A DNA stretch of 64,000 nt, taken from Sphingobium limneticum. GTDB taxonomy: Bacteria; Pseudomonadota; Alphaproteobacteria; Sphingomonadales; Sphingomonadaceae. The stretch's first letter is position 1. Each line of letters opens with the position of its first letter. Position numbers and translations under genes: made by a program. The notes beneath the pieces were generated by a model. That model saw nothing but the letters and a program-made list of their open reading frames with translations, ran no database searches and was not told where the DNA came from. The DNA lies in NCBI RefSeq assembly GCF_008710155.1, contig NZ_VYPZ01000002.1:248001-312000 (forward strand), given 5' to 3'. This document shows positions 58,101 to 64,000 of the stretch, one piece after another.

Positions 58101-58180
58101 GACGCATGGCGTTGACGGCGGCTTTTGCGCCGCATCATTTTCATAGGCGAGCCCCCAATTTCACCACGGAGTTTTCGCCC

Positions 58181-58417
58181 ATGCCGATGCTGAGCGCCCG
58201 CCGCGCCAAGGTCGATCCGCCGATCGCCTGGAACGATATCGAAGCCCTGCCCATCTATGCCGCGATGGCGCTGTGCCTGATCTGCCTGGGTCTGGCGCTG
58301 ATGGATTCCACCCCCACCATCCACGCCACCATGTTGAAACTGGTGGGCATCGTCGGCGGCCTGGCACTGCGCCATGCCTGGTTGAAACTGGACGATGAGG
58401 GCGGCGACGCCCTTTAA
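58181..58417 (+). CDS. Small two-helix membrane protein
   Basis: A 78-residue protein with a hydrophilic start, then two hydrophobic segments (PIYAAMALCLICLGLALM and MLKLVGIVGGLAL) and an acidic tail. The family was not recognised. GGAG lies 9 bases before the ATG. It precedes the bestrophin gene by 12 bases and is probably co-transcribed. Confidence 0.65.
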   Translation: MPMLSARRAKVDPPIAWNDIEALPIYAAMALCLICLGLALMDSTPTIHATMLKLVGIVGGLALRHAWLKLDDEGGDAL

Positions 58418-58429
58418 GAGACATATTAT

Positions 58430-59317
58430 ATGATCGTCGGACGGTCCCCCCGTATCCGCCAGAGCTTCCAGAAGGCATGGAGCGCGCTGATCGCGCTGTT
58501 CTTCTGGGATCTGGCCGTCACCATCTTTTATTATATCTCGCCCTTCAAGGCGCCGGCGCTGCCGCTGACCATCTTCGGCACCGCGTTGGCGCTGGTACTG
58601 GGTTTCCGCGTCAACAGCGCTTATTCACGCTGGTGGGAGGGCCGCATATTATGGGGCGCGATGGTCAATGTGTCGCGCAGTTTCAGCCGCGCGGTGCTGG
58701 CCTATCTGCCCGACACGCCCGATGCGCGCGCCATGGGCGTGACGCTGGTGAAGCGCCATATCGCCTATGTCCATGCGCTGCGTTGCCAGTTGCGACGGGA
58801 AGACCCGGCGCCCGATATGCAGCGCGTGCTGGGCGAGGATGGAGCGCTGCCTGAGCTGGAGCGGCGCAATCCCGCCAATGGCGTGCTGGACGGGTCCGAC
58901 CGGCGGTTGATGGAAGCGGTGCATCATGGCTGGATCGACACCATCCAGCAGACGCGGATCGAAGGCATGCTGGTCGATATGTCCAACGCGCAGGGCGGCA
59001 TGGAGCGGATCAAGAACACGCCGCTGCCCGCGCAATATCGCGCCTTCCCCAAATATTTCACCCGGCTGTTCTGCATATTGCTGCCGATCGGACTGGTCGA
59101 AACGCTGGGCATGGCGACGCCTGTGGGGTCGGCGGTGGCGGGTTTCATGTTCCTGGCGGTCTTGCAGATTGGCGACGATCTGGTCGATCCGTTCGGCAAT
59201 GACGTCCACGACCTGCCGCTGACGAGCATCACCACCACGATCGAGGGCGACCTCAATCAGGCGATCGGCCTGCCCGCCCCGCCGCCCTTGCAACCGGTCG
59301 ATGGGGTGCTCTGGTAA
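58430..59317 (+). CDS. Bestrophin-family ion channel
   Basis: A 295-residue membrane protein of the UPF0187/bestrophin family, which in bacteria forms pentameric ion channels. Seen are the early SALIALFFWDLAVTIFYYI helix, the family block FRVNSAYSRWWEGRILWG, and the late PIGLVETLGMATPVGSAVAGFMFLAVLQIGDDLVDPFGND motif with the acidic gate region. It ends close to a strong terminator. Confidence 0.9.
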   Translation: MIVGRSPRIRQSFQKAWSALIALFFWDLAVTIFYYISPFKAPALPLTIFGTALALVLGFRVNSAYSRWWEGRILWGAMVNVSRSFSRAVLAYLPDTPDARAMGVTLVKRHIAYVHALRCQLRREDPAPDMQRVLGEDGALPELERRNPANGVLDGSDRRLMEAVHHGWIDTIQQTRIEGMLVDMSNAQGGMERIKNTPLPAQYRAFPKYFTRLFCILLPIGLVETLGMATPVGSAVAGFMFLAVLQIGDDLVDPFGNDVHDLPLTSITTTIEGDLNQAIGLPAPPPLQPVDGVLW

Positions 59318-59340
59318 GAGCGAACGATAGGAGGGAAAAG

Positions 59341-59372
59341 AAAAGCGCGGTCCGAAGGGAGCGCGCTTTTTT
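59341..59372. terminator. Bidirectional rho-independent terminator
   Basis: AAAAGCGCG (59341-59349) pairs with CGCGCTTTT (59362-59370), with T-runs on both strands. It separates the convergent bestrophin and SspB-like genes. Confidence 0.88.
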
Positions 59373-59373
59373 C

Positions 59374-59850
59374 TTATTTCTTTTTGCCGAAGTCCACGGT
59401 CACGACATTGGAGCCATCTTCGCTCGTCACCTGCGGGCCGTCATTTTCGGCCTCTTCATGCAGTTCGGGCAATTCGTCTGCGGCCACTTGGAACTGAAGG
59501 GCGAAATTGACCGCCGGATCGACGAAGGCGGTAATCGCCGAAAAGGGAATGGTCAGCTGGGCCGCGACCTGATTGAAGGTCAGGCTCACCTGGAACAGAT
59601 CGCTCTGAACCTTCAGATCCCAATATTTATTCTGAAGGACGATGGTCATTTCGTCCGGGAAGCGTTCCACCAGATGCTTGGGGATATCGACGCCCGGCGC
59701 ACTCGTCTTGAAGGTGATGTAGAAATGATGCGCGCCCGGCAGGCCGCCGGACTGCTGCACTTCGCCCAGCACGCGGCCGACGACTGCGCGCAGGGCCTCC
59801 TGCACGATTTCGTCATAGGGAATCAGGCTATCGGGCAGGTCTTCACTCAT
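59374..59850 (-). CDS. SspB-like ClpXP adaptor protein
   Basis: A 158-residue protein. The N-terminal fold-forming region ([22 protein letters not shown]) and the [33 protein letters not shown] block match the alphaproteobacterial SspB family, and the C-terminus ends in a short basic tail ([10 protein letters not shown]), the ClpX-binding type tail. It delivers tagged proteins to ClpXP. The ATG at 59850 was chosen. It is divergent from hisB. Confidence 0.9.
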   Translation of the reverse strand: MSEDLPDSLIPYDEIVQEALRAVVGRVLGEVQQSGGLPGAHHFYITFKTSAPGVDIPKHLVERFPDEMTIVLQNKYWDLKVQSDLFQVSLTFNQVAAQLTIPFSAITAFVDPAVNFALQFQVAADELPELHEEAENDGPQVTSEDGSNVVTVDFGKKK

Positions 59851-59935
59851 GCGCCAATGTCCTAACGGCACGAAACCGACGGTCAACCCCGTCCTGACAG
59901 ATTGCATGAATGGCGACAGGCGCTATAGGGCGGCC

Positions 59936-60523
59936 ATGCGCACGGCCGAGATTCACCGCAACACGGCGGAAACCCAGATCGACGTCACCGTCAACCTCGA
60001 CGGGACTGGCCTCTATACGGTGTCGACGGGCATCGGCTTTTTCGATCATATGATCGAACAGCTGTCGCGCCATTCGCTGATCGACATGGATGTGAAGACG
60101 GTCGGCGACCTGCATGTGGACCAGCATCACACGACCGAGGATACCGCGATCGCCATCGGCGAAGCGGTGGCCAAGGCGCTGGCCGACAAGCGCGGCATCA
60201 GTCGCTACGGCAGCGTCTATTCGCCGATGGACGAGACGTTGAGCCGCGTGGCGCTCGATATTTCGGGCCGCCCCTGGCTGGTGTGCAAACTGCCCTTCAC
60301 CGTCACCAAGATCGGCGAATGGGATACGGAGATGGTGGAGCATTTCTTCCACAGCTTCGCGCAGGCGGCCGGCATCACGCTGCATATCGAGCTGCTCTAC
60401 GGCAGCAACAATCACCATATCGTCGAAAGCGCGTTCAAGGGCCTAGCCCGCGCGCTGCGGCAGGCGGTGGAGATCGACCCGCGCAAGGCGGATGCGATCC
60501 CGTCGACCAAGGGCATCCTGTAA
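59936..60523 (+). CDS. hisB: Imidazoleglycerol-phosphate dehydratase
   Basis: A 195-residue enzyme of the histidine pathway (dehydration of imidazole glycerol phosphate). The metal-binding repeats are visible: [43 protein letters not shown] and [18 protein letters not shown]. This is the monofunctional dehydratase, without the phosphatase domain of enteric HisB. It begins the his cluster. Confidence 0.97.
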   Translation: MRTAEIHRNTAETQIDVTVNLDGTGLYTVSTGIGFFDHMIEQLSRHSLIDMDVKTVGDLHVDQHHTTEDTAIAIGEAVAKALADKRGISRYGSVYSPMDETLSRVALDISGRPWLVCKLPFTVTKIGEWDTEMVEHFFHSFAQAAGITLHIELLYGSNNHHIVESAFKGLARALRQAVEIDPRKADAIPSTKGIL

Positions 60524-60544
60524 ATCTTACCGAAGGGTCATTCC

Positions 60545-60835
60545 ATGTTCGTCATCGCGCTCACCTATACCGCTTCGATCGAAGTGCTGGACGGGCATCT
60601 GGCGGATCATCGGGCGTGGCTGGACCAGGGGATTGCCGATGGCTGGCTGTTGCTGGCCGGGCGGCGCGAACCGCGTACCGGCGGCATATTGCTGGCGCGG
60701 GGCGAGCGGGCCGAGGTCGAGCGGCTGGCCGCGACCGACCCCTTCGTGCTGAACGGCGCCGCCACGGTCGAGGTGATCGAATTCCATCCGGTGCGCGCGA
60801 CCGCCGGCGTTAGCCTGGACAGCCTGCTGGCATGA
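60545..60835 (+). CDS. YciI-family protein
   Basis: A 96-residue protein of the YciI fold: MFVIALTYTASIEVLDGHLADHRAWLDQGI, and the GRREPRTGGILLARG region with TDPFVLNGAATVEVIEF. Small dimeric proteins of unknown enzymatic role. It lies between hisB and hisH and its stop overlaps the hisH start by four bases, so it is part of the his operon. Confidence 0.88.
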   Translation: MFVIALTYTASIEVLDGHLADHRAWLDQGIADGWLLLAGRREPRTGGILLARGERAEVERLAATDPFVLNGAATVEVIEFHPVRATAGVSLDSLLA

Positions 60836-61446
60836 CCATCGCCCTGATCGACTATGGCGCGGGCAATCTCCATTCGGTGCATAATGCCCTGCGCAAGGCG
60901 GGCGCGGATAATGTCGTCATCACCGCCGATGCCGATCTGGTGCGACGAGCCGACCGGATCGTGCTGCCGGGCGTGGGCGCCTTTCGCGCCTGCCGCGACG
61001 CATTGGTGGCGATCCCCGGCATGGTCGATGCCATGAACGAAGCGGTGAACGGGCGCGGCATCCCCTTTCTGGGCGTATGCGTGGGCATGCAATTGCTGGC
61101 CGATGCGGGCGAGGAATTCGGCCGGCATGAAGGGTTGTGCTGGATTCCCGGCACGGTGCGGCTGGTAGAGCCGACCGATCCCACCGTGAAGGTGCCGCAT
61201 ATGGGCTGGAACGATGTCGTGCTGAACGGCGCGCCGCCGCTGATCGAGGCGGGCGAGGCCTATTTCCTGCACAGCTATCATTATGAGGCCGCCGATCCGG
61301 CCCATGTCGCCGCGGTGACCGACCATGGCGGGCCGCTGGTCGCCGCGGTCGCGCGCGACACCATCATCGGCTGCCAATTCCACCCGGAAAAGAGCCAGCG
61401 CTACGGCCTGTCCTTCCTGTCCCGTTTCCTGGGCTGGAAACCGTGA
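60832..61446 (+). CDS. hisH: Imidazole glycerol phosphate synthase subunit HisH
   Basis: A 204-residue glutamine amidotransferase providing ammonia to HisF. The catalytic Cys lies in FLGVCVGMQLLAD, and the His/Glu pair in CQFHPEKSQ. The N-terminus IALIDYGAGNLHSVHNAL and LPGVGAF are typical. Translationally coupled to the YciI gene. A 28-bp inverted repeat lies downstream before hisA. Confidence 0.97.
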   Translation: MTIALIDYGAGNLHSVHNALRKAGADNVVITADADLVRRADRIVLPGVGAFRACRDALVAIPGMVDAMNEAVNGRGIPFLGVCVGMQLLADAGEEFGRHEGLCWIPGTVRLVEPTDPTVKVPHMGWNDVVLNGAPPLIEAGEAYFLHSYHYEAADPAHVAAVTDHGGPLVAAVARDTIIGCQFHPEKSQRYGLSFLSRFLGWKP

Positions 61447-61458
61447 AATAATGTAACC

Positions 61459-61525
61459 TCCGTTCGGTTCGAGCGTGTCGAGAACCATCATGCAACAGGT
61501 TCTCGACACGCTCGAACCGAACGGA
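61459..61525. repeat. 28-bp perfect inverted repeat between hisH and hisA
   Basis: Bases 61459-61486 are exactly complementary to 61498-61525, with an 11-base loop. The right arm is followed by TTTTT, so the element could form a terminator-like hairpin inside the his operon. Confidence 0.9.
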
Positions 61526-61542
61526 TTTTTGGAAATCGGATT

Positions 61543-62280
61543 ATGTCCCTGATCGTCTTTCCCGCCATCGACCTTAAAGGCGGCCAGGTCGTCCGCCTTG
61601 CCGAAGGCGATATGGATCGCGCCACCGTCTATGGCGACAATCCCGCCGCCCAGGCGCTATTGTTCGCGGAAAGCGGCGCGCAGCATCTGCATGTCGTCGA
61701 TCTGGATGGCAGCTTTGCGGGCCATGCGGTCAATGCCGACGCGGTCGAGGCGATCGTCGAGGCCTTCCCCGGCCATGTGCAGCTGGGCGGCGGCATCCGT
61801 AACCGCGAAGCGGTGGAGCGCTGGTTCGACCTTGGCGTATCGCGTATCGTAATCGGCACGGCGGCACTGAAAGACCCGGCCTTCGTCAAGGCGGCAGCGC
61901 GCGACTTTCCCGGGGGCATCGTCGTCGCGGTCGATGCGCGCGACGGCTTCGTCGCAACCGACGGCTGGGCGGAAAAGAGCGACATGCCGGTCATCGACCT
62001 GGCCCGCCGGTTCGAGGATGCAGGCGTCGCCAGCCTGCTCTTCACCGATGTGGGGCGCGACGGGCTGCTGAAAGGCGTGAATATCGACGCGACCGTCGAC
62101 CTTGCCCGGGCCACCGACATGCCGGTGATCGCCAGCGGCGGCGTGGCAGGGATCGCGGACATCCGCATATTGAGCCTGCATGCTGACGACGGGATCGAAG
62201 GCGTCATCACCGGCCGCGCGCTCTATGACGGGCGGCTGGACCTGAAGACCGCGCTGGCCGTGGCGCAGGCGGCGGCTTGA
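61543..62280 (+). CDS. hisA: Phosphoribosyl-formimino-AICAR phosphate isomerase
   Basis: A 245-residue TIM barrel enzyme: VFPAIDLKGGQVVRLAEGD, HVQLGGGIRNREAVERWFDLGV, and the late VIASGGVAGIADIRIL with GVITGRALYDG are diagnostic. It catalyses the Amadori-type isomerisation before HisF. It lies between two inverted repeats. Confidence 0.97.
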   Translation: MSLIVFPAIDLKGGQVVRLAEGDMDRATVYGDNPAAQALLFAESGAQHLHVVDLDGSFAGHAVNADAVEAIVEAFPGHVQLGGGIRNREAVERWFDLGVSRIVIGTAALKDPAFVKAAARDFPGGIVVAVDARDGFVATDGWAEKSDMPVIDLARRFEDAGVASLLFTDVGRDGLLKGVNIDATVDLARATDMPVIASGGVAGIADIRILSLHADDGIEGVITGRALYDGRLDLKTALAVAQAAA

Positions 62281-62296
62281 TCGAAATCTCACAACC

Positions 62297-62373
62297 TCCG
62301 TTCGTTTCGAGCGAAGTCGAGAAACAGGAAACACGGCTATAGCCGCTTCTCGACTACGCTCGAAGCGAACGGA
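62297..62373. repeat. Imperfect 27-bp inverted repeat between hisA and hisF
   Basis: Left arm 62297-62323 and right arm 62347-62373 match with two mismatches (TCCGTTCG, TCGAGCG and GTCGAGAA units); the loop includes a GGCTATAGCC palindrome. It belongs to the same family as 61459-61525 and 54004-54121. Confidence 0.8.
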
Positions 62374-62390
62374 AACTGGAAGTTAATCCC

Positions 62391-63155
62391 ATGACCGTCC
62401 GCACCCGTGTCATCCCCTGCCTCGACGTCGCCAATGGGCGCGTGGTCAAGGGCGTCAATTTCGTCGACTTGAAGGATGCCGGCGATCCGGTGGAGCAGGC
62501 CAAGCTCTATGATGCGGCGGGGGCGGACGAACTTTGCTTCCTCGACATCACCGCCACTCATGAGGCGCGCGGCACGATATTGGACGTGGTGCGCCGCACC
62601 GCCGAAGTCTGCTTCATGCCTGTGACCGTCGGCGGCGGAGTCCGCACGCCCGAAGATGCGCGCGCGTTGCTGCTTGCGGGTGCGGACAAAGTCGCGGTGA
62701 ACAGCGCGGCGGTCGCCCGGCCCGAACTGGTTGCGGATATTGCCGACCGTTTCGGCGCACAGTGCATCGTCGGATCGGTCGATGCCCGGCGCGTAGGCGA
62801 CAATCGCTGGGAAATCTTCACCCATGGCGGGCGCAAGCCGACCGGCATCGACGCGCTGGAACATGCGCTGCGTCTGGCGGAACTGGGGGCTGGCGAATTG
62901 CTGGTCACGTCGATGGACGGGGACGGCACACGCCAAGGCTATGATCTGGTGCTGACCCGCGCCATCGCCGATGCAGTATCGGTGCCGGTGATCGCCAGCG
63001 GGGGTGTCGGGACGCTCGACCATCTGGTCGAAGGGGTGGTCGAGGGCCATGCCAGCGCGGTGCTGGCCGCCTCCATATTTCACTTCGGTCAACACACTAT
63101 TGCTGAGGCGCATCAAGCTTTGGCGGCCGCCAATATCCCGGTGCGTAGCCATTGA
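62391..63155 (+). CDS. hisF: Imidazole glycerol phosphate synthase subunit HisF
   Basis: A 254-residue TIM barrel cyclase, partner of HisH. The N-terminus is [19 protein letters not shown], with Asp residues in the usual places, followed by [34 protein letters not shown] and the late [16 protein letters not shown]. The ATG is preceded by a weak GGAA site. It is followed by the PEP-CTERM gene rather than by hisE. Confidence 0.97.
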   Translation: MTVRTRVIPCLDVANGRVVKGVNFVDLKDAGDPVEQAKLYDAAGADELCFLDITATHEARGTILDVVRRTAEVCFMPVTVGGGVRTPEDARALLLAGADKVAVNSAAVARPELVADIADRFGAQCIVGSVDARRVGDNRWEIFTHGGRKPTGIDALEHALRLAELGAGELLVTSMDGDGTRQGYDLVLTRAIADAVSVPVIASGGVGTLDHLVEGVVEGHASAVLAASIFHFGQHTIAEAHQALAAANIPVRSH

Positions 63156-63255
63156 GGCCTAACATGATCTGAACATGTCGGGTTAATTGACATTAACCCT
63201 GTTTCCCCGCCGATCGCCTCATCGGACAATCGCGAAAAAGCGTCTTTTCGGGGAT

Positions 63256-63272
63256 TTGGCATGCAACCTGCG
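63256..63272 (+). promoter_or_regulatory. Sigma-54-like promoter of the PEP-CTERM gene
   Basis: TTGGCATGCAACCTGCG: GG at 63258-63259, ten bases, then GC at 63270-63271. Compared with the best sites here, two positions differ (CAT for CAC, CTGC for TTGC). It lies about 60 bases before the start. A perfect 6-3-6 palindrome, AGAACG-ATG-CGTTCT, is at 63294-63308 in the presumed leader. Confidence 0.65.
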
Positions 63273-63330
63273 AAGTTGAGGACGGGTCGTTTCAGAACGA
63301 TGCGTTCTTTTCGAAACAGGGGTTACAATT

Positions 63331-63612
63331 ATGAAAATCAGCAAACTTCTTCTCGTCGCTGGCTCTGCCAGCCTGATGGGCCTGGCGACGCCGGCGCCCG
63401 CCAACGCCACCTTCTGGTGCTGGTTCGGCAAGTGCGGTGGTTCGTCCAGCGGCGGAAATAGCAGCACGGGTGGCAACAGCAGCACCGGCGGCAACAGCTC
63501 GTCGGGCGGCACGCCGACCCCGGTGCCCGAGCCGGAACAGATGGCGCTGTTCGGCATGGGCGCGGCTGTTCTGGCTGGTCGCATGTTCTTCGCGGGCCGC
63601 AAGCGCAAATAA
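63331..63612 (+). CDS. PEP-CTERM sorting-domain protein
   Basis: A 93-residue protein. A signal peptide (about residues 1-25, LLLVAGSASLMGLATPAPANA) leads to a short mature part with TFWCWFGKCGG and three to four repeats of the G-N-S-S-T/S-G-G type, then the PEP-CTERM tail: VPEPEQMALFGMGAAVLAG followed by a basic RKRK end. Such proteins are sorted and cleaved by an exosortase (not in the window) and lead to exopolysaccharide-linked export. It is inserted between hisF and hisE, with its own promoter. An AGGGG ribosome site precedes the ATG. Confidence 0.9.
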   Translation: MKISKLLLVAGSASLMGLATPAPANATFWCWFGKCGGSSSGGNSSTGGNSSTGGNSSSGGTPTPVPEPEQMALFGMGAAVLAGRMFFAGRKRK

Positions 63613-63652
63613 TCGATTGACGGGTCGCGCGCACGGCGCTTCATGCGCTTCC

Positions 63653-63973
63653 ATGCGCGCGACCCTTCACACTCTCGAACAGACCATCCGCCAACGGCGG
63701 AGTGCCGACCCGTCGACATCCTATGTCGCCAAGCTGGCCGCCAGAGGCCGCGCCAAGATTGCGCAGAAGGTCGGCGAGGAAGCTGTCGAGACGGTGATCG
63801 CCGCCATGGCGGAAGATCGCGCCGAAATTGTCGGCGAAAGCGCCGACCTCATCTTTCACCTGATGATGTTGCTGGCCGACATGGACGTGCCGTTCGACGC
63901 CGTTCTGGACGAGCTGGACCGACGCGAAGGCGTGTCGGGCATCGCCGAAAAGGCCGCGCGTCCCAAGGACTGA
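63653..63973 (+). CDS. hisE: Phosphoribosyl-ATP diphosphatase
   Basis: A 106-residue enzyme hydrolysing phosphoribosyl-ATP, the second step of histidine synthesis. KIAQKVGEEAVETVIAAMAEDR and GESADLIFHLMMLLADM form the MazG-like catalytic helices with the conserved Glu/Asp residues. The ATG at 63653 was chosen over a larger in-frame extension. It lies 40 bases after the PEP-CTERM gene. Confidence 0.95.
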   Translation: MRATLHTLEQTIRQRRSADPSTSYVAKLAARGRAKIAQKVGEEAVETVIAAMAEDRAEIVGESADLIFHLMMLLADMDVPFDAVLDELDRREGVSGIAEKAARPKD

Positions 63974-64000
63974 ATGGTCCGGCAGGGACATATATCATCC

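Noticed and set aside
1..64000. CRISPR arrays or an rRNA operon
   Set aside because: No regularly spaced direct repeats and no rRNA-like sequence were seen anywhere.

Overview
The window is a high-G+C alphaproteobacterial chromosome segment, most likely from a sphingomonad (Sphingobium/Sphingomonas type). This is inferred from gene content: a FlbD-like sigma-54 activator in a compact flagellar cluster, a short flagellin, a ZnuD-type receptor, a PEP-CTERM protein inside a his cluster, and repeated GC-rich intergenic palindromes. No species call can be made from the sequence alone.

Region 1 (1-24.1 kb) is a polar-flagellum cluster. On the minus strand lie a sigma-54 activator, fliE and the start of fliF. 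Divergent from them is fliC with a sigma-28 type promoter. An osmoregulated periplasmic glucan pair (opgG, opgH) is embedded next. Then come minus-strand slt-flhA-fliA and flgA-flgM-flgN, a second small MotA/MotB-like pair, the long plus-strand run flgBCDEFGHIJKL, and the main motA-motB. Four near-consensus sigma-54 sites (GG-N10-GC) precede slt, flgA, flgB and flgG, so the activator, FliA and FlgM form a visible class II/class III hierarchy.

Region 2 (24.4-32 kb) holds an OmpR/EnvZ-type two-component system next to an exported five-EF-hand protein, a small soluble PAS/chemoreceptor-like protein, argG, a proline/alanine-rich membrane protein, a DUF4169 protein and a LacI-family regulator.

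Region 3 (31,985-49,376) is an integrated element of about 17.3 kb in the 3' half of tRNA-Gly(TCC). It has a 45-bp direct-repeat attachment core and a 23-bp tandem-repeat motif near both ends that looks like integrase arm sites. It encodes an integrase, AlpA, a second small HTH protein, an O-like replication protein, a BRO-type antirepressor, a small-terminase-like protein and a block of large ejection/internal-virion-like proteins including a lytic transglycosylase. No large terminase, portal, capsid or tail gene is recognisable. It is either an internally deleted podovirus prophage or a satellite-like element; this is the most interesting object in the window.

Region 4 (49.4-59.9 kb) has a LysR regulator with an odd proline-rich linker, a ZnuD-like zinc receptor behind a palindromic candidate operator, an in-frame Nudix-DUF47 fusion followed by a PiT phosphate permease, a ScfR-like regulator with a nested palindrome abutting its start codon, another LysR regulator, a bestrophin-family channel and an SspB-like adaptor.

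Region 5 (59.9-64 kb) is the histidine cluster hisB-(yciI)-hisH-hisA-hisF-hisE. Large inverted repeats lie between some genes, and a PEP-CTERM gene with its own sigma-54-like promoter sits between hisF and hisE.
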